Source of the DNA: Methylovulum sp.
GTDB lineage: Bacteria > Pseudomonadota > Gammaproteobacteria > Methylococcales > Methylomonadaceae
Direction of reading: 5' to 3'
Assembly: GCA_028713595.1 (NCBI GenBank)
Contig: JAQTNZ010000107.1
Location: 1 to 7,683 of the forward strand
Length of the DNA stretch: 7,683 nt
The position numbers and the translations under genes were made by a program. Below the pieces are notes generated by a model that was not told the origin of the DNA, ran no database searches, and saw only the letters and a list, made by a program, of their open reading frames with translations. Shown here one piece after another: positions 1-5,989 of this stretch. How positions within the stretch are numbered: the first letter of the stretch is position 1; every line of letters starts with the position of its first letter.

Positions 1-84
1 GGATTGCAACGCTTCAATCCACTCTTTGGTTTCTGCCGGATCAATATCATTTTGTCCGGTAATTTCTGATATTAGACTATTCAT
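1..84 (-). CDS. aceE: Pyruvate dehydrogenase E1 component (homodimeric type), N-terminal fragment
   Basis: Only the first 28 codons lie in the window; the gene runs off the left edge. AceE is the thiamine-diphosphate-dependent E1 subunit of the cytoplasmic pyruvate dehydrogenase complex; it decarboxylates pyruvate and acetylates the lipoyl groups of the E2 subunit. The visible residues 12-26, NDIDPAETKEWIEAL, align closely with the start of the Escherichia coli enzyme as I remember it (NDVDPIETRDWLQAI), including the DPxET and the Trp. This N-terminal stretch is the region known to contact E2. The ATG at 84-82 is preceded by AGGA nine bases upstream, a good ribosome-binding site. The following genes would be expected to be aceF and lpd, outside the window. 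Identification rests on a short but distinctive stretch. Confidence 0.85.
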   Translation of the reverse strand, partial: MNSLISEITGQNDIDPAETKEWIEALQS

Positions 85-90
85 TATGGT

Positions 91-115
91 TAATCCTGTT
101 GGGTTCGATCCTGTG
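91..115 (-). promoter_or_regulatory. Duplicated Shine-Dalgarno-like motif before aceE
   Basis: On the minus strand the bases just before the aceE start read ACAGGATCGAACC followed by ACAGGATTAACC, a near-perfect direct repeat of about 13 bases with one length difference. The proximal AGGA lies nine bases from the ATG and can serve as ribosome-binding site; the distal copy lies roughly 14 bases farther upstream. The duplication may be chance or may offer a standby ribosome site; nothing else in the sequence decides this. Confidence 0.4.
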
Positions 116-182
116 GGGGTTTAGCGTAGCGGTATGACTTAACTGGGGTTAAAAAGGCCGGCATGGTCGGACATTGATTAAG

Positions 183-229
183 CCCGCCCTATTTGGGTTT
201 GTGGTACCTGAGCTGAGAGGACGGGCGGG
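183..229. repeat. 7-bp G+C-only inverted repeat in the aceE leader region
   Basis: CCCGCCC at 183-189 pairs perfectly with GGGCGGG at 223-229, leaving a 33-base loop. A stem made only of G-C pairs in an untranslated stretch could fold in RNA, but the loop is long and no T-run follows on either strand, so it is not an intrinsic terminator. It could be a protein-binding site or part of the aceE leader structure, or chance. Confidence 0.35.
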
Positions 230-299
230 AGGTTCAACACACTTTTTAAAGTCATTGCTTGAAATAGGCTGGTGGCGAAGGGTTTGGCAACAACGCCTG

Positions 300-482
300 T
301 TAAGAAATACACGGATAGTACGACATAGTATATACAAATGACGGGAAGCAATGCACTCGTTTTAATAAATTTGCCTTGGCTGGCTTGCGTAAAAAAGGCA
401 ATTTAACAAGACCCGCCCACACAGCCAGCAAAAAAACAATGCCACCTCGGCAGACATAATCCGGCAACCAAGCCTCAATCAT
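300..482 (-). CDS. Doubtful small membrane-protein ORF (60 codons)
   Basis: An ATG-started frame directly behind the c-di-GMP gene encodes 60 residues with one hydrophobic segment at about residues 14-25 (GGIVFLLAVWAGL), followed by a basic stretch rich in Lys and Arg, a layout seen in small single-pass membrane proteins. I do not recognise the protein. Against it: the nearest Shine-Dalgarno-like AGGG sits only two bases from the ATG, the C-terminal half has a composition typical of untranslated DNA (several Cys, Tyr and Ser), and a terminator-like T-run falls inside it. It may be a remnant of a longer gene or a chance frame. Confidence 0.2.
   Translation of the reverse strand: MIEAWLPDYVCRGGIVFLLAVWAGLVKLPFLRKPAKANLLKRVHCFPSFVYTMSYYPCIS
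430..452 (-). terminator. Weak intrinsic-terminator candidate downstream of the c-di-GMP gene
   Basis: On the minus strand TGCC, a five-base loop and GGCA form a short 4-bp stem (452-440), followed after a few bases by seven Ts (436-430). It lies about 60 bases behind the stop codon of the GGDEF-EAL gene, a sensible place for transcription to end. The stem is short for an intrinsic terminator, so it may be inefficient or accidental. Confidence 0.3.
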
Positions 483-495
483 CGCCCTAGGCCAT

Positions 496-509
496 TTAGG
501 CCAGCCTAA
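496..509. repeat. Perfect 6-bp palindrome next to the GGDEF-EAL stop codon
   Basis: TTAGGC at 496-501 and GCCTAA at 504-509 are perfect reverse complements separated by two bases. The left part overlaps a direct duplication of TAGGCCA (489-494/495 and 498-503). The elements begin three bases from the stop codon at 513-515 and adjoin the tandem repeat inside the gene end, so this whole 3' junction is repeat-rich. Confidence 0.45.
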
Positions 510-512
510 TGC

Positions 513-2897
513 TCACAAAAGCCCTTTATCAAAAGACCCCTTATCAAAAGGCGACACCGGCAAGGCCCTTTTTTGGCTGCTGGTCAAATGCTGTTGCGCT
601 TCCTTAGCCAACAACCTCGTCATATCTTGGGTAGGCAAAGGCTTACTGAAAAAATAGCCTTGGATAATGTCACAACCGCGATGGGTCAGATATTCCAATT
701 GCTGTTCGGTTTCCACGCCTTCGGCAATGATCTTTTGCCCTAAAGAATGCCCCATTTCAATAATCGCCGAGGTCAGGCGGGCATCTTTGGATTCCACGGT
801 CATTTCACGGATGAACGACTGGTCTATTTTCAGCACATCTATCGGGAAGCTTTTCAGATACGAAAGCGACGAATAGCCAGTGCCAAAATCATCCAACGCG
901 ATCTTAATGCCCATTTTTTTCAGCCGCTGCAATTGCAACTCAATTTGCTTGATGTCTCCGACCAGCATGGATTCGGTGATTTCCAACTCCAGATGTTTGG
1001 CATCAATCTGGGCTTGGGCGAGCGCGTCTTCCACCGATTTGAGGAAATTGTTGTCAGTGAATTGCCGCGCCGAAACATTCACCGACACTTGTTTTAGAGG
1101 ATAATCGGCCAGCAACCATTTTTTCATTTGCAAGCAGGCGGTTTTCATTATCCATTCGCCAATTTCAACAATCAGCCCAGTTTCCTCGGCAATCGAGATA
1201 AACTTGTCGGGCGGTATCATGGTGGGCGGTTTGGTGGAACCCTGAAACCAGCGGATCAGGACTTCTGCGCCAAAAATAGTCCGGCTGGCGGCATAATATT
1301 GGGGCTGGTAGTACAACTGCAACTCATTTTTTTCTAGGGCCTTGCGTAAGTTCAGCTCCATCAGCAAGCGGTCTTGGGTCGCCGCTGCGTAATCTTTTTT
1401 GTAAAACTGATAATTGTTGCGTCCCTGCTTTTTAGCCTCATACATGGCAATGTCGGCATGTTTGAGCAACACCTCGGCCACCGAGCCATCATCAGGATAG
1501 ATGGAAATGCCGACACTGGCCCCGATAAAGACTTCGCGGCCTTGGATATGAAACACTTCCGACAATTTATGGATAATTTCGCCCGCAATCATCGATGCCG
1601 AATACAGCGCCTGCTCATGGGCGGTTTGGTTAAGCCTTAACAGGGCAAATTCATCACCGCTCAAGCGTGCCACCACATCGTCATCGTGCATAATGGCGCG
1701 TAACCTCACCGCCGCCTCTTTCAGCAAAGTATTGCCGGCATCGTGCCCTAAGGAATCATTGACCGTTTTAAAACGGTCCAAGTCAATAAAAAAAATCACC
1801 GCAAAATAAGACTGGTGCTTGACCGATTTCAAAAATTGGTTGAGGCGGTCAAAAAACACCACCCGGTTCACCAAACCGGTCAAATCGTCATAATGGGCAA
1901 TCTGCATCACCCGTTGTTCGGATTGTTTCTGCGTCGTAATATCAAACAGCGTGGCAAAATAACTGACTTCCTGACCCTCTTGGGAGATCGCTATAATGTC
2001 CAGCTTGACCGGAAACAGCTTGCCATTTTTATGCCGGCAATTCAATTCCCCTGACCATAACACTTCTTTCTCGTTATTAAAAAAATCCGTGCGCAGCAAA
2101 TCCATCTGGTCATCGATAATCTCCGATAAGGGTTGGTGGTGTATTTCGTCAGACACATACCCCGTCAAGCGCGTGAACGCCGGATTCGCCCGACTAATCC
2201 GAAAATGGGCATCCAAAAATACAAAACTCAAATGACATACCTGAAAGGCCTGTTCTATCTGGCTAAACTTATGCTTCTCCGTTTGGTCGATAAAGTGTCC
2301 GGTGATAAGCAAATGCGTGCGGTTTTGCATAATGTCAAAAACGGGTGTCCTGCTAATCTCCAGAATCTCGCTTTTGTTATCCTGACGGGGAATGATCCGG
2401 GTTTCCTTAACTTTGCGCCGTAAATGCCAAGCACTTTTGTCTTGGATGCTCCCCAGCCGCAAAGCCCGTACATTGGCTTGCGGACACAGGATAAGCTCCT
2501 CATCGGTTTTGCCGATATAATCCACATCCTGCAAACTAAGGCTAACAAGGTAAGCGCGGTTGGCCCGCAACCAATGTCCATCCCGGTCTTTCAGGCACAG
2601 AAAATCAGGGATATGCTCAATAATGCGCAAATAGTCTTGGTTTTGCGGTGACAGGACGGGTATCTGGTAAGGCAATTCATCTGCGACCCCATCATCGCCC
2701 AGCTCGGTTTGGCTACGCCATTGCCAAAGATAAGCCAGCAAAAAAACCATCAGCACCACGCTATCTAACGCCAGCAAGCCTTCCGCCAGCTTATCCTCAT
2801 AAGGCACAGGCAGTTCCGGCACAAAATTCACTACCACCAGATAGCCGATATTAGCCAAGCCCAGCACTAGCAAGCATAAAGGTATCTTATAATTCAT
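513..2897 (-). CDS. Membrane-anchored PAS-PAS-GGDEF-EAL cyclic-di-GMP turnover protein
   Basis: Numbered from the ATG at 2897 (794 residues). Two hydrophobic segments (about 4-26 and 42-60) anchor it in the inner membrane around a short periplasmic loop. Two PAS sensor domains follow (about 88-207 and 215-325), then GGDEF (about 330-497) and EAL (about 510-765). The EAL half looks fit to hydrolyse c-di-GMP: EVL at 545-547, Asn607, Glu639 and Glu642, Asp669-Asp670, Lys690, Glu726 and Gln746 are present. The GGDEF half keeps metal-binding Asp372, Asn380 and Lys489 but reads SGDEF (413-417), has GHDAGN with Asn389 in place of the usual guanine-binding Asp, and has HDDD (404-407) where the RxxD inhibitory site belongs. 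I infer mainly phosphodiesterase output with the GGDEF domain regulatory or weak. The ATG is preferred to an in-frame TTG at 2921, which has no ribosome-binding site; a CAGGG lies 13 bases before the ATG. The last residues come from a tandem repeat. Confidence 0.95.
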   Translation of the reverse strand: MNYKIPLCLLVLGLANIGYLVVVNFVPELPVPYEDKLAEGLLALDSVVLMVFLLAYLWQWRSQTELGDDGVADELPYQIPVLSPQNQDYLRIIEHIPDFLCLKDRDGHWLRANRAYLVSLSLQDVDYIGKTDEELILCPQANVRALRLGSIQDKSAWHLRRKVKETRIIPRQDNKSEILEISRTPVFDIMQNRTHLLITGHFIDQTEKHKFSQIEQAFQVCHLSFVFLDAHFRISRANPAFTRLTGYVSDEIHHQPLSEIIDDQMDLLRTDFFNNEKEVLWSGELNCRHKNGKLFPVKLDIIAISQEGQEVSYFATLFDITTQKQSEQRVMQIAHYDDLTGLVNRVVFFDRLNQFLKSVKHQSYFAVIFFIDLDRFKTVNDSLGHDAGNTLLKEAAVRLRAIMHDDDVVARLSGDEFALLRLNQTAHEQALYSASMIAGEIIHKLSEVFHIQGREVFIGASVGISIYPDDGSVAEVLLKHADIAMYEAKKQGRNNYQFYKKDYAAATQDRLLMELNLRKALEKNELQLYYQPQYYAASRTIFGAEVLIRWFQGSTKPPTMIPPDKFISIAEETGLIVEIGEWIMKTACLQMKKWLLADYPLKQVSVNVSARQFTDNNFLKSVEDALAQAQIDAKHLELEITESMLVGDIKQIELQLQRLKKMGIKIALDDFGTGYSSLSYLKSFPIDVLKIDQSFIREMTVESKDARLTSAIIEMGHSLGQKIIAEGVETEQQLEYLTHRGCDIIQGYFFSKPLPTQDMTRLLAKEAQQHLTSSQKRALPVSPFDKGSFDKGLL
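522..551. repeat. Two in-frame 15-bp tandem repeats at the 3' end of the GGDEF-EAL gene
   Basis: CCCTTTATCAAAAGA (522-536) is followed directly by CCCCTTATCAAAAGG (537-551); 13 of 15 bases agree. Because the unit is five codons long, the protein ends in PFDKG-SFDKG-LL, outside the EAL domain. The CCCCTTTATCAAA motif resembles short dispersed repeats known from several proteobacterial and cyanobacterial genomes, which often appear as PFDKG-type tails on proteins. I infer that such an element entered or expanded at the gene end and changed its stop codon. Confidence 0.6.
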
Positions 2898-3095
2898 AAT
2901 ATTAGACCAACCCTGTAGCAAGCTATGTTAAATATGTAGCCGTATAACTGCATCTGCTTTTAGTTGAAGGTTAGAAACATAGCACAACAAACGGTAGCCA
3001 TTCAAATTCATGCCTACAACATCCAAGGCTTACACCTTGAAATTTCAGAATGGCCGTCCCCGATGGGCGCAAACAGAACCCTTAAGCGCATCTGT

Positions 3096-3120
3096 AAGGC
3101 AATAATAGCCTATTGTCCTT
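3096..3120 (-). terminator. Bulged stem-loop directly behind the hpnN stop codon
   Basis: On the minus strand AAGG, a bulged A, CAATA, a six-base loop, TATTG and CCTT form a nine-pair stem that starts four bases after the TGA at 3127-3125. The position fits an mRNA 3' end or a stabilising hairpin. No T-run follows (the next bases are ACAGATG), so it is not a standard intrinsic terminator; on the plus strand only a short TT follows. It may mark a processed or Rho-dependent end. Confidence 0.35.
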
Positions 3121-3124
3121 TTGG

Positions 3125-5794
3125 TCAAACTTCTGCCTTGACATCTTGCAACACCAACTTGCTTAAGACCGGCAAAATGATAAACGTGCCCGTCATAATC
3201 CAGAAAATCCCTATCGTGATAATCAAACCCATGCTGGCAATACCTTCATGGCTGGAAAACGCCAACCCGGCGAAACTGGAGCTGGTGGTCAAGGCACCAT
3301 AGAACATCGCCCGGGCGGTGCTGGACTGATACATATTTTGCTCTTCAATAGCCGAATGCCGCAACTTTTCGACCATGTGGATGCCGTTATCAACACCAAA
3401 GCCCAATAACAGCGGCAAGGCGATAATATTGGCAAAATTGATGGGGGTATGGGTCAGCACCGTACTCGCCATGGTAAACAAGCCCGCCAACACCAAGGGA
3501 GTCATAATCAATAGGGTGTCGGTCAGGTTACGGCGGATACTGAACAAGACTAGCGCGATAGTGATCAAGGCAATAGCGATGGCTTCTTGGAAAGCGCCGA
3601 CCACGGCTTTCATGGATTCCCAATACAAGACGGGCAAATCGGTCGCGTCCGGCTCCAATGCTTGCACTTCGGTGATAAAATGCACCATATTGTCCAAACC
3701 GTTCAAATCCTGTTTGGGAAATATCTGGATACGGTACCAACCTTCCTTGCTTAACCAACGGTTTTTAATATCGGCCGGAATATCATTAAACGTGATTTCC
3801 GTGGCATCAAAACTGCCCAACAATTCATTCATCACCTGCGGTAACGTACCCAATAAGGCGGTTTGCAGCTTATCGACAAATAAGTGCCGATAAGGTTGCA
3901 AACGTGCGTCATATTCGGTTTGTACGCCTTGCAGCTCGGCTTGGAATGCGGACAACACGGCAATTTCTTGCGGGTCGGTCTTCTTGGGCAACACCGTAGC
4001 CAAGGTCTGCAACAAATGCTGGATGGCCGGCAACGGGTTATTGCCGCTATCCAAGGGCGGGAACTCCCGTCCCTGCAACCCCATAGTCAAATCCATATCC
4101 TCAATCAAGGCCAACTTATCGGCCTGCCCCTCAGGCTGGAAATCGAACAGGCTCAGAGTTCTGTCAACGCTGTCCAAGCGATCCAATTGCTTTTGCAAGG
4201 CTTTGGCCTTTTCCGCATCCTTGACCAGCACGGTCAAGGTCATGGGTGTGGTTTCCTTGTCTTGCGTCAGCTTTTTAAAAGCAATGACCGATTCCGTATT
4301 CGGATCACGCAGGTTAATCGGGTTAAAATCGGTCTTGACTTGCGGTATCAAAAACGCCGCCCCCACCGCCAGAACCGCGACAAACCCGGCGATAAGCTTG
4401 GCATGGCGCATCATTAACGCCGCCAGCTTTTCCGGCAAATGCTCGATACCTTCGGCAGATGGGGTGGATTTGGCGACCTCTGTCTTAGGCGTTTGCATCG
4501 GAATGATTTTCAGCATCACCGGCAAGACGATCAAGGTCACGATAAGGCAGATAAACAGACTGGTGCCCGCCAACAGGCCCAGCTCGGAAACCCCCTGGTA
4601 ATCGGTGGGGATAAACGCATACAGGCCAATGGCGGTGGTGCCGGCGCATAACAATAACGAAGGGCTGGTGGACGTTAAGGTGCCGATAATGGCCCTGTCC
4701 TTGCTGATATGGCGATTGACGTTATCATGGTAACGCAGGCAAAAATGGATGGCATATTCGACCCCAAGACCGATGTTCGAAACCGCAAACGCCACGGAAA
4801 TAAGGTTCAGCTCCTTGACCGCCGCCGCCGCGAACGCCCCGCACAACACCATGCCCAACGCCAGCGTGACGATGGTGGCAAGGGTCAGATACACCGAGCG
4901 GTAAGCCAACAACAAAATCCCCAGCACCACCACCAGCGAAAACAGGCTGGCATTAAACGTACCCGTGCTGATGCCTGACAACTCATCATCTTCCAGCCCC
5001 ACCTCCCCGCTTAACCACACTTTAACTTCCGGCAAATCAGGTTCCTGAATTTGTGCCACCGCCCTGCGCACCGAGCCGATCGCCTCTTCGGCAGGACGGA
5101 TACGGGTATAATCAAATTTTGGCCGGACGATGATAAAACTGTTTTTGGTGGTGACTTTTTTACTGTTGGTAATCAGCTCTTCCCACGACAACAAGGCTTT
5201 GCCGCCATTCATGGCCTGATGCAAGACCCCGGAAATCTTAGCGATCATGACCGGCAAATCTACCGGCACCGCCGCATTTTCGCCAGTTGAAGCCAGCGCA
5301 TCATCAATGATGGAGAAAAAACCCGACAAATGGGTTTCCTGATAAATCCTGCCAATGAAAGGCTGGGCTTCGGATAAGGTTGACGATAAATCTTGCAGTT
5401 CCGGCTTATCCAAATACAACAAGCCATTGCGCCGGAAAAAGGGATTGTCATTGGGGGTATAGACCGACTCGAAATTGGCCTTGTCGGCACTGAGCAAACG
5501 GCTCAGGCGTTCGGTCGCCGATTTGGTCAATTCGGGCGTGCCGGACTCCACCACCAACAATAAGGTGCGTATGTCTTGCGGAAACGCCTGCTCAAAACGG
5601 CGGCTGGTTTTTTGGAACGGGGCATCGGGCGAAACCAGCTCAGTGGTGTCGGTATTGATGCTAAGATTATTGGCGGCATAAATAAAGGCCAACCAGGTAC
5701 AAAGACTGACAACGAGCAAAACGGGCCAAGGATGGGCAACGCTCCATTTTCCCCAGCGGGACAATAACTGTTCACTTTGGCTTGTAAAAGACAT
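3125..5794 (-). CDS. hpnN: RND/MMPL-family exporter, probable hopanoid transporter HpnN
   Basis: The 889-residue product has the two-fold RND layout: TM1 (about 22-41), a large periplasmic loop (about 42-280), TM2-6 (about 282-430), TM7 (about 466-484), a second loop (about 485-733) and TM8-12 (about 734-880). Length, the early INTDTTELVSPDAPF motif (46-60) and the AFPQD that follows match the HpnN family, which moves hopanoids from inner to outer membrane using the proton gradient. The TM4 and TM10 motifs GVEYAIH (344-350) and GVDNGIH (800-806) carry the membrane-embedded acidic residues, Glu346 and Asp802; the first is usually Asp. The ATG at 5794-5792 has no clear Shine-Dalgarno site, and there is no better start. 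No other hopanoid gene is adjacent, so substrate assignment rests on family resemblance; a general MMPL lipid exporter is the alternative. Confidence 0.78.
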   Translation of the reverse strand: MSFTSQSEQLLSRWGKWSVAHPWPVLLVVSLCTWLAFIYAANNLSINTDTTELVSPDAPFQKTSRRFEQAFPQDIRTLLLVVESGTPELTKSATERLSRLLSADKANFESVYTPNDNPFFRRNGLLYLDKPELQDLSSTLSEAQPFIGRIYQETHLSGFFSIIDDALASTGENAAVPVDLPVMIAKISGVLHQAMNGGKALLSWEELITNSKKVTTKNSFIIVRPKFDYTRIRPAEEAIGSVRRAVAQIQEPDLPEVKVWLSGEVGLEDDELSGISTGTFNASLFSLVVVLGILLLAYRSVYLTLATIVTLALGMVLCGAFAAAAVKELNLISVAFAVSNIGLGVEYAIHFCLRYHDNVNRHISKDRAIIGTLTSTSPSLLLCAGTTAIGLYAFIPTDYQGVSELGLLAGTSLFICLIVTLIVLPVMLKIIPMQTPKTEVAKSTPSAEGIEHLPEKLAALMMRHAKLIAGFVAVLAVGAAFLIPQVKTDFNPINLRDPNTESVIAFKKLTQDKETTPMTLTVLVKDAEKAKALQKQLDRLDSVDRTLSLFDFQPEGQADKLALIEDMDLTMGLQGREFPPLDSGNNPLPAIQHLLQTLATVLPKKTDPQEIAVLSAFQAELQGVQTEYDARLQPYRHLFVDKLQTALLGTLPQVMNELLGSFDATEITFNDIPADIKNRWLSKEGWYRIQIFPKQDLNGLDNMVHFITEVQALEPDATDLPVLYWESMKAVVGAFQEAIAIALITIALVLFSIRRNLTDTLLIMTPLVLAGLFTMASTVLTHTPINFANIIALPLLLGFGVDNGIHMVEKLRHSAIEEQNMYQSSTARAMFYGALTTSSSFAGLAFSSHEGIASMGLIITIGIFWIMTGTFIILPVLSKLVLQDVKAEV

Positions 5795-5879
5795 ATCGGA
5801 CGGTTTTAGTTTTAGAAGCTGATAAGAATAGCCGAATTTGTAAACCGGCGTTAAAGAATCTTGGCAAAACTAAGCGTTA

Positions 5880-5902
5880 ATGCCATTTTGGCATAAAATG
5901 GC
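5880..5902. promoter_or_regulatory. Perfect inverted repeat with two exclusive foldings upstream of hpnN
   Basis: GCCATTTT (5882-5889) and AAAATGGC (5895-5902) form a perfect 8-bp stem around a five-base loop. The same stretch also allows ATGCC (5880-5884) to pair with GGCAT (5890-5894), and the two foldings cannot coexist. The element lies 86-108 bases before the hpnN start and about 80 bases after the end of the ABC gene. No T-run follows on either strand, so a simple terminator is unlikely; an operator for a dimeric repressor or a leader RNA structure are both possible. Confidence 0.45.
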
Positions 5903-5950
5903 GGCCAAACAGCGGCTCCCTGACCAAGCTTTGCCTAAAAACACTTATAA

Positions 5951-5956
5951 ATTATA
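5951..5956 (-). promoter_or_regulatory. Possible -10 box for hpnN
   Basis: The minus strand reads TATAAT, a perfect sigma-70 -10 hexamer, about 157 bases before the hpnN ATG and just behind the end of the ABC gene. The stretch 17 bases upstream (CCCCAG) does not resemble a -35 box and there is no extended -10. If used, the transcript would begin before the inverted repeat at 5880-5902 and carry it in the leader. In A+T-rich surroundings the hexamer could be chance. Confidence 0.22.
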
Positions 5957-5989
5957 TGGATACTAAGTTAGAGCTGGGGGATTATTGGG

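Larger units (their letters stand above)
85..512. other. 428-base intergenic region between the c-di-GMP gene and aceE
   Basis: No convincing gene fills this gap, which should hold the 3' end of the upstream gene and the aceE promoter and leader. Visible elements, read on the minus strand, are a palindrome next to the upstream stop (496-509), a weak terminator-like hairpin with seven Ts (430-452), a possible -10 box TATACT (332-327) without a clear -35, a 7-bp inverted repeat (183-189 with 223-229) and two near-identical Shine-Dalgarno-like motifs (about 91-115). A 60-codon ORF with one membrane-like segment is listed separately. I saw no riboswitch signature, PdhR-like operator or tRNA. Confidence 0.7.

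Noticed and set aside
208..235. CTGAGAGG followed by GGAGGTTC on the plus strand, reminiscent of a TPP riboswitch (thi-box)
   Set aside because: The second conserved half (the CTGATCTGG-type stretch) and the required pairing are missing, and no gene follows on the plus strand.
85..300. Possible c-di-GMP (GEMM) riboswitch in the aceE leader, suggested by the neighbouring c-di-GMP gene
   Set aside because: The conserved GEMM core bases are not present on the minus strand.
149..337. 62-codon minus-strand frame in the aceE leader region
   Set aside because: Its composition is random-looking with many Arg, Cys and Pro, it has no membrane or domain pattern, and it overlaps the inverted repeat region.
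2898..2921. TTG start eight codons upstream of the chosen start of the GGDEF-EAL gene
   Set aside because: There is no ribosome-binding site before it, and the ATG gives a normal N-terminus leading straight into the first membrane segment.
3375..4601. Long plus-strand open frames of 172-205 codons opposite hpnN
   Set aside because: They are antisense shadows of a well-supported membrane transporter; their products are basic and low in recognisable motifs.
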